This document shows, piece after piece, positions 49,901 through 61,715 of a stretch of DNA of 64,000 nucleotides. Under the pieces are notes generated by a model. It saw only the letters and a list, made by a program, of their open reading frames with translations, was not told the DNA's origin and ran no database searches. Position 1 is the first letter of the stretch. Every line of letters begins with the position of its first letter. A program made the translations under genes and the position numbers. This DNA is from Trichopria drosophilae (lineage: Eukaryota; Arthropoda; Insecta; Hymenoptera; Diapriidae), in assembly GCA_030407085.1 (NCBI GenBank), contig CM059587.1, positions 98,451,001 through 98,515,000 of the forward strand. Direction: 5' to 3'.

Positions 49901-52900
49901 TGGATCAAAACAAACGTTTTATCGAATCAGTGGTCCAAATAATCGGTTGGAAAAAGAGGAGAGGAAAGTGTCACCGCCGAACTTGGCGAGGGACAATCGC
50001 TAATCACTCGGGGTCGGGTCACGTTTCTTCATTACTCTTCGACGACGGCACGAATCTGCCTCAAGTTGCGGTTTGTCACGCTATATTCCTCGTAATTTTT
50101 ATTTATTTTCTATCGCTCGGTGCTATTTTCCCTGATAGAATAAAAATTAGAAAGATAAAGATGATTTGTTGTACTCGGATAGTTCGCGATTGTAATCGTC
50201 TGTCGTTTGCAGAGAATTTATTTGCACGTAATTCTTTGTATTGCTTGCAGCAAAAATTCACTCTGCATTGAGTGGAACTCTTTTGAAATTCACTCTTGTG
50301 AGTGTGGCCCAATCTTCCCAATAGTTGTGACCTCTTATTCCTTCAGAAATTTATGAAGGAATTATATTTCTATTTTATACTTGACGTAAATACGTTGAAG
50401 GTTGCATCAAAGATACATTGTCGAGATGGATACTTATGCTTCACGATAATTCTGGTTGATAAGTGAAATATTTTGTATTTCTACGTCAGGGTGAAGTAGT
50501 ATTGTCTCTTTTCAGAGCTGCTCCCTTTGTGCTGAAAAGAGAGATGTTTCAATCTTAGAAAATGATCACTGTCTCGTTGGTGGTTCAGAAAATGTTTCGG
50601 GAGAACCTCTTGAAAGTTCCTATTCTGATTAAAATTTTGAGGGCAAAATCGTGTATATGTTAATATATAATATCGTTTTAGTAGGTTTAGATATTCGTTA
50701 CCAAAGTTTCTCAATAAAAAATATGAAAGTTGCTAATATAGTTGTACTATGTTATCGTAGTACCATTTTTTTTGTCTAAAATATGTTTAAATTGTATCAA
50801 AGATGATTTACGAATCCTACTAGAGTTTTTAATTACAGAATCTCAAAGCAGTATCACTCTGTACGACCTTGAATGATTTTGATTGGAATAAGCATAAACG
50901 GATGTCGGACATGACCTACGAGATATTCGATGTTAACTTTTTGTTTTCTAAATTCGTTACTAATTATAATGCAAATTTGACAAAAACTCGTCTGAATCGA
51001 TACAGAAAAAATTAAAAGCACACTTTTTAAAATACCATTTAATCGGCGTTTTACGATTCAGTTATATAAAATAGACATCTGCTCCTTTTTTGTTGTCTAG
51101 TAGATTCTAAAAATACATAAACAAATATTTTAGGAATTTTGTGAATCCACAATTTACTTTTTAATGCCACAGTTCGTAACGAATAATTTCTTACGCTGCT
51201 ATCAGTCATAATATAAATATTTCGATTCGCACAATGTAAAAATGTCGAACAGATGACTCGACAGTCACGATAATCAGTGGTTGCAGGAATAAAAAGATTC
51301 AAGCGATCATCCACTATTGAAACATGAAATGCGTTATCGAGAAAAATTTATTTAGAAAGATTCTCGAGAGTAAAGGAAAATGGGAACGAAAAAGAAAACA
51401 ATAAAAGTGTCGTTCTTTATTTATAAATATAAATTTTATAAACCAGAGGATGATATCATTCATTTTGCGTAATGATGTAAATCGTATGCAAAAACGTTTT
51501 ATTGATTACACATGCCGACTTAATACATTTGCGAATGTCTTTTTTAATAATTACAAAAAAATATAAATTTGACATAAAAATGATTAGGTTTTGAACAGGA
51601 ATAAGAAAAATGATTTTTAATTCGAAATTCAGTTAGTAAAACCTTAATATTATTAAAAACCGTAAAATTGCATTTTTTTGAGATTTTTCGCAATAATTTG
51701 CTGCCGGTGTACGTGATCATATATCAATAATGTTTTTATATGCGACAGATACGATTCATACTGGCACTCATAAAGTACCGGTTAAATGCTGGTTGTAACT
51801 TATCGTTTTGATTCAGAACTATCAACAATGTTGTTTTGATATCGTGTAGTCAAACACGATAACGACTATTTTACGTATCGCATCGCGACTATGAAACAAA
51901 ATGTGATTTACTTTGTACGTTATTTACTATCTAGAATCACAATTTTTTTATAATTCCAGTGCATATTCAGGAAAAGATGGTTTAAAAACGTAGTTTTAAA
52001 ATAAAGGAAATATTCACATTTTAAAAAATAGTCATGTTGTATTTTATATTCTGCACTACGGATAGTTTATTTTAATCTTACTGGTTTAAAAGAAATTTAT
52101 TTTCAAGTAAAAAATTATGTTCTTAATCATTTTATTGTTTTCGATGCCATTCAAAACTATTAAAAAAATTACTTTATCTATATTGTAAATACTATTGTAA
52201 TATTTTAGTAGATATTCTTAATAATTGGGTAATCCTTAAATTCAGAATATCGTTTTCTTAGCGTATGAGTACAACAAAATGTATTTTACTACGTAAAATT
52301 AAATTCTCCTTTCTTTTAAATATATAAAATTATAATCCGAAACTACATTTGGTAACAAATTTAATCACGAATCATTCTGAAATTAAACATTTTTCTAATA
52401 CATGCGTCTTTTTCTTTGTATAATTATATAATATAATAAATATAAAAAAAAATACAGACGAATTTTTGACACCTCTAGGTTTCAATTTTACATCGCGATT
52501 ATTTTAATTACAGTTTACATTAAATTGTATTTAAAAATGTATTTTCATAAAATGACTGTACTTACCGTCGTTTCAAATTTTGCTTTTATTCATTTAGTAC
52601 GATTTCGAATTAAAATATTATATAACATATTTTGTTATTTTTCAACATTAAATAGGGAGTTTCAATGCATTTCATGAAAGTCGCCATCTTCTGTTCTTTT
52701 AAAGATTTTTTAGTGTTTTGTTAAGCTTTAAAAAATAATTTTTGTAATTTTAATTAAAATAATTATAATTTTAATAAAATTTCATAATTAATTTTAAAAA
52801 TATGCCTTTCAACATTCGGTTAAATCATCGAAATGAATATAACATTTTATTTTCATAGAAGTCCCGCATTTGTATTGTTTTACAGAGTTATTTAAAAGCT

Positions 52901-54682
52901 TTGGATGTACAAGTAAGAAAATTTAACTAAATTTAATTAAACAGTAAGAAAATTCTACTAAAAATCTCTTTAAAAATTGCATTTGACATTTTATTTTCAT
53001 GCTAGTAATAGAGTTAGAACGTCTAAATAACAAGGACAGGATGAAAATGAGAAAAATTTATTGCTAGATTATTATAATAAAAAATACACTTAACAAATTG
53101 TCTATATTTTATATTCAAGTTTTTAATTAACTTTTGTATTTTACTAATTTTCCGAAAAATATTCAATTCACTTAATAGTATTTACTTTTAATTTCAAGGT
53201 ATAGAACACGCTTGAAGTTCATAAAATGTATTGTATTTGGAATTATGAATATTTTAAATGCACTTCTGAATGATGCAAAAGTAATTTAAAATTTATTACA
53301 AAAACTTTAGAAAATATCACGAATCTTAACATGATTTTTGCAACAAATGAAATTCGAATCTTTAGCTGGGAAGTTGTCGATCGATGTAACGTTTCGCAGT
53401 TTTCTTTTTAACGAAATAATGGTTTCGGGGAGTCTTTCTCTTTCAGTGCGAATTGTCATTCCATATTTTTGCATATCCAAGAGCGTGTTTCGAAACTGTA
53501 ATTAAACTCACGTTCAACTGTTATTTTGTAATTTTCCGATCGATGTCTAATTGCAGCCGACAGTTCGAGAGAAAAGACATTGCTTGTCGCGCACTATAAG
53601 GTGGATCTAAACCCTTCTAATTGGTTTCGATGATAATTAACACACAGAATACGACAGAAGAAATTAAGAAAAGTATAGTGGACAATTAGTTTGGTAATTA
53701 GTTTTATTAGTTTGTGCAAAATCAAAAAGGATCTCGTAAATAACTGGTATTGCCTGAAGGTAATTGCAACTGAAAAGTTGGAAATGTTCATGGTAAGCAT
53801 TTTTTTTAATGGAAAAGGAGAAACAATAAAACATTCGATATATTAAACTTTTATTTTAATTTTGCTAATCATATTGTAAAATTATTTTTCTTTTATGTAT
53901 AGATAATGTCTTTATTCCACTGAAACTGTTTGAGTCTTTGCCAACGTCACTTGTAGAAATGTCATGAGTCGACTTGAATGATAACTGTCATTCAAAAAAA
54001 GATCAATTTTGTAGTGGGACATAACCATAGTAAAACGAACCGAAATAGTCGGTGACATAATTATTTGTCTCGAATAGTTTTGTTAATTATTTTGAATTCT
54101 TTGTACTACATCTTTGCTCCTTATATTTTTTCACATACGCCTCAGTTGGTACATCATATTACTGTCCAAAACTTACTCTTTCTAAAAATGAAATTAAACT
54201 TCAGTATTCCTATTTTTACGATATTTTATGCAAACAAGCAAAAATACTGATGGAGACAAAATTAAAATATCCAGCGAATTTGAAAGGATTTTTCAAGTTT
54301 TATTATAAAGACAATTCCATGGTTTCATAAAAAAAATGTATATAATAAGAGAATTTATTTTCTGGGTAAAATGATGTTCGAATCATTATCTGCTTCAAAG
54401 TATTGGTTTTGTTAATGATCCAAAATGTAAATGAGGTTATCCATTCGAAGATTTGGATCGTGTTATTTGGCAATGACAGCGTTTTAAGTAAGACCCCGGG
54501 AATTAGTATGTTTGAGAAAAATATTTAATAACGTTTCCAAGAATGTCATCTTAACTAATAATGACGTTGTTGAAGGGAGAAAGTATTATTGATCTTAAAA
54601 TATGTAGATCTGCAAAAATAACTTGTTAAGCACCAATCAAACTTTTTTCTTAGCGACCCTTAAACATTTTGTTGAGAAAAAG

Positions 54683-54803
54683 ATTCTCTACAACTTTACC
54701 GAAAGAATTTTTGGAAACTTTGTATCTAATCACTAAAATTATTCTGAAATTGTGAAAGATATATGTTTGATGTTCTTCTTCAGAAGGTAAAGTTGTAGAG
54801 AAT
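54683..54803. repeat. short inverted repeat (18-base arms)
   Basis: ATTCTCTACAACTTTACC at 54683-54700 is exactly complementary in reverse to 54786-54803, giving a hairpin with an 85-base loop. The loop is A/T-rich with no gene. It resembles a small foldback or MITE-type relic; no target duplication was identified. Confidence 0.55.
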
Positions 54804-57679
54804 TTTTAAAATTAATCTCTCTTTGCAAACTAATATCTCGGCACTATTTCAACTTCTTGTAAATCGTAATGTTTTTATGTAAACTTGACTATTAGAACTA
54901 CATACATACTATATCAAATTATTGTTGTAGAACTTATTAAACCTGTATTTAGATTTAATAAGTAAAAATAAATCAAAGCTATTTTTTTTAATAAACACCA
55001 GAAAAGCAGCGAAAAAACTAATTTTTTTAAAATGTTTATAAAAAGGTTATATTATACCAATACTCGAATTTTCCTTTGTTATAATATATTTTTTTACAAA
55101 TATCCAAGAAATATCTGCATTTTGCGAATATGCAGATATTTGATCTCCCTTAAACCAGACATTATCTGAATTTTTTGCTAAAATTTTTCATAGAGTAAGA
55201 TAATCTATATTGAATGTGTTACGATCTACTGTGTATATAATGTTTCCTTTTTTCGTTTGCTGAAAAACACTATTCTTCGGTCATGTACTAAAAAGCAAAA
55301 TAATATTAATGAACAGAAAATAATCCAAACGGAGTGAAAATGAGCATGACTGGAATAATTAAAAATGTTAACTTGTGCAGTTTAACGAATACAAAAAATA
55401 ACATTGAGTTTATCATTATTTAACAGATCGAGAAGTATCGACAAGCAGAAAAATGTGTTAAAAATGGAGATACAAGCAATTAATTCTACAATTATCATTA
55501 GCTAGTGAACAAAGAGGAACCGCTCTCGTTTATTCTTAGTCTTAACTGATGTTTTTGCAAAAAGTAATTGAAATACATCGTAATAATTTTACATTCTCTA
55601 CTGGAAAAATATACTTCATTCATTATTATTTCATTCGAGCAAAGAAAAAGAGAGAGGGTATGATACTATCGCTTAATTCATGTTACTACACTGAATTATA
55701 TCTTGCATGAACTAAAAATATACTTTGTGCTTCAGGAAATTCTATTGAGTGAATGTAATTCCGTTGAATATTTTCTACATTAATTTAAATTTATTTAATT
55801 TTAAGTAAAACAGTAAATAAGAAAGATTATCTTAATATTTTCGGTTGATAAAGGGTCATTTAAATGAGTGTTTTGGAATAATGTTTGTCTTGAAAAATTA
55901 AAACAGATAAATAGGAGAAACCTTGACCAGAAAAAAATGTTTAAATGAAAAAAATATTTTAATTGTAAGCGTACAAGGTTTCGCTCTTTGAAAGGCTGCG
56001 TTTAATACATATCATTGCTGCTAAATATACAAATGTTTAAAAAAATATAGTAATCATGATTTCAGTAAAATAATTAACTAATATTTGGTTAGAAATATGA
56101 TTATAAATAAAAACAGTTTTTGTACTGTATATAACCACTAATATTTTAAAAATCATAAATTAAAATATAGTTTCGAGTTTCTAAGAAGAATCTTTACATT
56201 TTTTAATTTGAAATTTAGCTCGGGGATTCAAAAGTTTTGAATAAATATATTTATCTAAAAGCTAGAGTACTATAACATTTTTTGCCTAACGGTATAGATA
56301 TTTTGCTTTATTGTTGTATATAATTTATGGAAATATACATGTTTACTATTTTACTGACAATAGTTTCACGAACATAGTCACTTAAATTCCACAACTTTTT
56401 TTTTGTTCTAATCCAAAGAAATTTTTACCGCTTGCGAGAATATGGCACCGTAGCGCATCTATTGGGTGGTTGTATAAGTTCCACACAAAATCATTCAGTA
56501 TTTTATCGAGTGACGTTTAGTAACTAAAAATTAACATATTATTATAAGGGTTTTTAACATTTTTTAGCAGAATTTTGTGATTTTTGTTCGTTTAAGTTCA
56601 ATAATGTATAAAAAAGATTCCATAATGGGTTTATGTGAAATTTTTTAAAAATCAAAATTTAACTTCAAATTTTAGAACTTCTATAAATAAACAGTAATTT
56701 TTTGTTCTGAAATAGATTAAATACTCAGTTTGTCTCAAAGCAGTTTTTCTGGTTTAATACATACTCTTAGATTTACTACAAACTATATAGCAACTAGTCG
56801 ATTACATCGTTACAAATGATCATAGTTCCTTTACAGATTATCTAGATCACGCCACTACGACTATCTAATACAACTATACAGAATTGTTATAGTTCCACAA
56901 TTATTTTCAACTCGGTATATTTTTGTAGTGTGAAAAAGAGGCGATTTGGCATATTAAATTCTTCTTTTTCTATTTCAGCAGCACTTTTTGAGCATGTCTG
57001 AACTAACACCAAGTTGAAATAGCACGTAACAGAATCAAAAGTAAAACAATGAAAATACGGCGAAGTTTATTTCCGATATTCCGTAGCCTTTACTCCATGA
57101 AAACGGATTATGTACAGTCAGGTATATTTGTTAGCTGCGTGGAATAACCTTTACAGAATATTTTTTGCGATAACTGCCTAAAACTTGTAAAAAAGTTTTC
57201 AAATATACGCGAGTCACAACAATTTGTTATCGAAATTGCAATCAGCGACACCTTAAACTCTGTAACCGTAAAATTAAATAAACTGAAATGATTGAAATTT
57301 TTATGTTTATTATAAGTAAATATAAATAGATACAAATACGATTCATGCTAAACGAAAACGTATTTTATTCCACCGTCATTATTCACGAAATCAGAAACTT
57401 GCCTGCATGAGAGTTATTGTCAATTTTTTGTTGGACAACATTTACAAATGTCAGGATAGTGAATAATGGAAAGAAATTACGATATTCTTTTTTTATATAT
57501 ATATTATTGTACATCACAAATGAGACTAAATCGCGACGGGGCCTACAGTTTGTGAAGGTGGAATCCCAAGCACCTGAACTTTGGCGTTATTAGACACTTA
57601 TAAACAAATACAGAGATGTCCTGATGAAAAATTACGATTTATTGGATTATTATTTTTATCTAAAAAAAAAAAATCGATA

Positions 57680-57745
57680 CACCGGGATTTGAACCTGGGA
57701 CCTTTTGTTTGTCGGGCGAATGTTCTGCAATTTCCATCTTCGTTC
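57680..57745 (-). repeat. tRNA-derived fragment (SINE head or tRNA pseudogene)
   Basis: On the minus strand the B-box-like GGTTCAAATCC (57685-57695) follows AGGTCCCA, the usual variable-loop/T-stem context, and a sequence like GCAGAACATTCGCCCGAC that resembles a D-arm and anticodon region. The T stem has one mismatch and no matching 5' acceptor strand was found, so it is not an intact tRNA. A run of T follows, as in tRNA-derived SINEs. Confidence 0.5.
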
Positions 57746-58072
57746 AGCATGAGGTGTATTTCCACCTATCATTGTTAAAATTATATAAATCATTTATACA
57801 GTTTTTCTAAATCCTGGTTCTGTATAGGTTAAAGTAATCGTTCTAGGTTGAACGTACACATCACGTTTAGTCATTCAATTCAGTATACTTTGTGCAAATA
57901 AACATGCAACGGAATATTAACTTAAAAAATTAAGAAGGCAACGCACATATAATTTCCTCAAAATATTGAAAATTAGCTTTAAAACCTTCATAAGAAAATC
58001 GAGTTATTTAAAAAATTCAAAGTTACAAAATGCCGTAAGAAATATACAAAGGTATATAACTCCTTAATGTCA

Positions 58073-58580
58073 TCAAATGATTTCAGTAATTTTTCTTTCG
58101 AAAGTCCTTTCGTGTACTAAAACGTATGCGGAATGGCGTAGCCGTTTAATACGTATTAGTAGCAGGGTAATAATTCTCGTTGCAAGTTGGCGGCCAATGT
58201 AGTGAGTCGTAACCCGATGTTTAGTATGGATGGTGCACGGCAGCGTTACACCCCATGTACATTCCGCTACACAGTTCGGTGGCAAGAGTAATTCAAATTT
58301 GTTGTCGACACTCGATATATTCGACGCGAGGTCGTATAGAGTGTGCCTAGAAAAGCTGCTGGTATCGGCATATCCGCCGGCCGTGTTAACCGTCTCGCCT
58401 ACGCGTATACCGAGACCATCCATTTCCACGACCACGAAACAACCGATGTCGTTTGTTATCTTTATCGCGCAGCGCGGTGCCTAACCAAGGAAGCTGATAC
58501 CAGCGCGTCTGAATCCGCTCTCACGCCGTCGGCACAATTTTTGTGTCAGTGTCAAGCTGCTCCGGATGTACAGATTTAAT
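58073..58580 (-). other. CpG-rich island with unidentified minus-strand open frame
   Basis: The island interrupts AT-rich intron DNA. The minus-strand frame is open from just after a TAG near 58500 down to 58073, about 140 codons. Its N-terminal half looks protein-like (for example NDIGCFVVVEMDGLGIRVGE and FELLLPPNCVAECTWG), while the end becomes basic and irregular. A plus-strand frame over 58230-58484 is also open. I do not recognise either. It may be an exon of a nested antisense gene, a degenerate insertion, or simply an enhancer island free of stops because of composition. No convincing splice pair was identified. Confidence 0.2.
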
Positions 58581-59479
58581 CGCAATTTGATCCGATTTGG
58601 TTTCGAAATTATTTTAGTATTCCAGACATCACGGAATGTATTTCTAGCCTAAATGATTCAGAGTTACGTAAAAAGGAACGTTGCCGAATTTTAAAAGTCC
58701 ATCAACAGGGGCTTCCTTTATACTTAGAACAAACAATAATTTAGAAAAAGGCTTCACTGAATGTCAAATCAAATGTTTACTGGAAACAAAAATGATGATG
58801 AAGGACCTAAAAATAAAAGTTCTGCGCAATGTTTAGTGTTGTACTCTTCAGAGGTTGAGGAGATACCCGATCCCTCCCCTCCATTATGTTTGCTGGGGTA
58901 CCCTTCATTTTCGATCGTTCTCAGTTGATAGACATTTTACACCACTTAGAAGTATCGACAATGAATAGATGTCCCAAGGTCCTTAGAAGTCCATATATAA
59001 AAGTCCCTAGGTGAGAGTGTGGTCTAGAAACTATAATTTGTGAATTTGAAGCTAGAGGATCCACCAGTTCTTCAAAGTCAGTTCATAACAATTCGAAAAC
59101 AATTAGGTAGACCTTCACATCAATCCCAACCCTACCCTGGGGTGAGACATCTAATTCTGCTGCAATATCAAATTCTATGACGAAGATGTCTACTAATTTA
59201 GCCAGATTCTGATTCCCTAGAACACTCTAAGTAGCGCAGGCATCTATTCGGGGTGGTTTGTACTCCTTGGGTCCCATGCGATGGATGAATCAGATTTCTA
59301 TCCTCGGCATCAGATGATTCACATAAGTTAGCTATCATCAAATAGTAATAAAGCTCATATTTCTTTCTAATTCCTCCTTATCAGTTTGCGAACGTTGATA
59401 AGTCATCAACATCACCAATACTATAGGGTAGACCCAAACAATATAGATCTCACCATAATCCCATCAGGAATCAAGATAT

Positions 59480-60240
59480 TACGGGATGAGTTTCGCGAGA
59501 ATTTTGATCGCCCTAGAGGTAACTTGTGAAATTCATCAGTTTTCATGCAAACAATGTTACGAAAGTGTTAATAAAAAAGCTCGCAAAATACCACTATGGG
59601 CGTTGAGCTTGTGGGGAGCAAACGTGCCGCTGTGGACGGGCGCAGTAAATACTGGTATGCGCTATCGTAAAGCACAGCATTGGTTTTCTAGCGGTTATAC
59701 CCATGAGACGATAATTTATGTCGGAGAAGAAGCCAGGTCCGCGCTGACAGTTGAAACTCGGTTTAGCTTAGCTACGATTGGTCGATGAAGGTTCCTTATA
59801 TAGGGTCCAGTGCGCATGCGCCGTTTTGCCGTCTTCTTCCCTGATACTGCCATGGTATACCTGAACCGATGCCTGGACAGCAAAGCCGCAACTTGCGACA
59901 TCCATCAGCGTCCCAGACGTCTACGGCATGCCGCTGTCACGCGGACCACGGTCGTCACTTTGCCTTCCTTACTCTGCCTTACCTAACTCACTTACTACCT
60001 TCATTGCTTTCCGCATCCTATCAGAACTCGGTTCCTTTACTATTGCCTCCATCTTTGCTTCCACCTTCCTTCTTCGTATTATAGCAAGAGTCTATAAACC
60101 TACGTGTATGGAATTCGTACATCCAATCATTTTTACCTTTTCTCTCTCTCCATTTCGGGAATCCTAGTTTACGTCGCCGTAACGATTTACCGCTCTCGTT
60201 GCCGGGAAAGTGCTCTAGGTGCGCACACAACACTTAGAGG
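59480..60240. other. CpG-rich island in apterous intron 1
   Basis: This block differs in composition from the AT-rich DNA before it and surrounds the promoter-like cluster. A plus-strand open frame (59486-59788, 100 codons) and several shorter ones occur. None shows a recognisable domain, and the CT-rich stretch 59960-60080 gives repetitive Leu/Pro/Ser translations that look non-coding. Confidence 0.35.
59770..59825. promoter_or_regulatory. promoter-like cluster: CCAAT-type, TATA-type and NRF1-type motifs
   Basis: Within 46 bases lie GATTGGTC (59776-59783, an inverted CCAAT box), TTATATAGG (59797-59805; on the minus strand CTATATAAGG, a better TATA box) and TGCGCATGCGCC (59811-59822, matching the palindromic NRF1 site). 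The cluster is in a CpG-rich island of apterous intron 1, about 1.5 kb before exon 2. It could be an internal promoter for a short apterous transcript or for an antisense transcript. Orientation is ambiguous. Confidence 0.3.
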
Positions 60241-60689
60241 AATCTTGAATAATGTATCTATCTATTTTCAAGTTGGACGGGTTGTCGGGAAATATTTACT
60301 GGTTCTTCTACTAAAAAGTTAAAGGCTAAAGTTTATTTCTATGGTTCGCTGGTACATTCCCCACGTGTACAAACGAGATGTTGAATAATGTATTTATCTA
60401 TTACGCGATTAGATTGGCTGACTCCAGAATGTAAGTGATAACGTCGCTCAGAAAAGTCCTTGCATAGTACATAAATACATTTAACAATTGCGGAAAATCT
60501 GAAAGACTTAATATAATGCTTATTTCATTAACTGAATATTTTCTCGTAATAACTCATGGGTATATATGTATACGTTATATACTAAATCTCTTTCCATTGC
60601 TTTTCTATGACGAATTTCTGAATACGCAATGTTTTCTATTCTGTGCAAGTTTGATATGATAAATATCAGCATAAAATGAAAATGTATAT

Positions 60690-61080
60690 CGATTTTTATG
60701 ACTGACTGTATACATCCAGCTTTATCTGGACAAAGTCGAGATAAGATCCTTCCGAATTCAGAATATGCCGATGCAGGGGGCAGAAAGGATCGAGTTAAAA
60801 GCGGCACAAGTCTGCGGTACGTTGGCTGCATTGGCGGTTCGAAGAAAGACTCATTAATCTCCGCGTCTCGCTGTTGCGAGCCTAATGAATTTGCAAGGCG
60901 CGTGCGCAAGAAAGGGCGAGTCAGACTTCGTTCTACTTTCAGTACCCTACTTATCAGCCAGAGATATCAGAGTACTGCTGAGAAGTTTCTACAAGCGCGG
61001 GCAAACGTTAATAGATGCCGTCCGTCCTTTTTGAGTCAAAGTGAAATTTCAAAGAGCATTTATTTTATGGTCATAGGCTC
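60690..61080. other. CpG-rich island just upstream of apterous exon 2
   Basis: An island of about 390 bases with TAAT-containing motifs, including CATTAATCTC near 60852 and CCTAATGAATTTGCAA near 60881, the latter resembling a POU/homeodomain composite. A plus-strand frame is open through it (60698-61102) but has no recognised domain. Candidate regulatory element or unrecognised exon. Confidence 0.25.
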
Positions 61081-61274
61081 ACTGCCAACATTGCCAGCAT
61101 AAAAAAGGACATGAGCTGTCTCATAAAGAGATGTGTTTCCTATTAAGAAGCTTAGCTATACTTATAGGAGGCGTATTTGTATCGCTTCTTTTCACCTGTT
61201 CGCTTCCTACCTTATCCAATACTTTTCGTTAATTAAGATACGCTGTAAATTAATCATTATTTAATTTGTTCTAG

Positions 61275-61596
61275 CAGCCGGCGAATTCGCAGGAGCGTGG
61301 TAGCGGCTTGGCTTTGGGATGTCAAGGTGGGCCAGTAGGGACGGCTGGGGTTGGGATGGGACCTGGAGCCGCGGATCAAGCACGAGATCTTAGTCCATGC
61401 TTGCCAGCCTCTATGGGAGATGCTGCGCGACCTACGACCTTGCCATCCAGCCCTCCGCCGCAACAGCCTCCCTCGAGTCATCATCACGGGCCGCATTCGC
61501 GAACGACGATTCATCAAACGCACTGCGGACCTAACAATAATTGTTACGACTCCTCCAACACCCCCTACGATTCGAGGGATTACGGTTCTCCGGGCG
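61275..61596 (+). CDS. ap: apterous coding exon 2 (Pro/Gly/His-rich N-terminal linker)
   Basis: This exon encodes residues 17-123 plus the first base of codon 124. It follows a TTTGTTCTAG acceptor and begins with Gln-Pro, directly continuing the Met-His-Trp of exon 1. The protein is low in complexity: a Gly-rich first third, then a Pro-rich run (SSPPPQQPPSSHHHG) and an Asn/Tyr/Ser-rich tail (PNNNCYDSSN). It has no recognised fold and is probably a disordered segment before the LIM domains, the most variable part of Apterous proteins. The donor is GTACGT at 61597. If the donor were ignored the frame would continue into intron 2 and stop at 61685. An acceptor three bases later (CTAGCAG, start 61278) is also possible and would drop one Gln. 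The exon is much richer in G+C than the flanking intron. Confidence 0.82.
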
Positions 61597-61715
61597 GTAC
61601 GTGTCAATTATTAGCAATTTTATGTATAAAAGTCAATCTATATTGTTTTTCTCGTGAAACCGAAATCTTTTTAAGGTATAGTTGAATGGAACACGACGAA
61701 TCATTTTATTTTTAG
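61597..61715 (+). other. apterous intron 2 (119 bases)
   Basis: A short canonical intron: GTACGT donor, T-rich tract and TTATTTTTAG acceptor. It is AT-rich between two G+C-rich exons. Removing it joins G with GT to make a Gly codon, leaving the frame open on both sides. Confidence 0.85.

Larger units (their letters stand above)
49085..61274 (+). other. apterous intron 1 (12.2 kb)
   Basis: The intron begins GTAAGT and ends TTTGTTCTAG. Most of it (50300-57500) is AT-rich, with no recognisable gene and one small hairpin repeat. CpG-rich islands stand out at 49600-50280, 58080-58580, 59480-60240 and 60690-61080. Large first introns of developmental selector genes commonly carry enhancers, so the islands are natural candidates; that is inference. 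A tRNA-derived repeat fragment lies at 57680-57745 on the minus strand. Confidence 0.75.

Noticed and set aside
61257..61607. 116-codon minus-strand frame over apterous exon 2
   Set aside because: Antisense shadow; Arg-rich translation caused by the G+C-rich exon.
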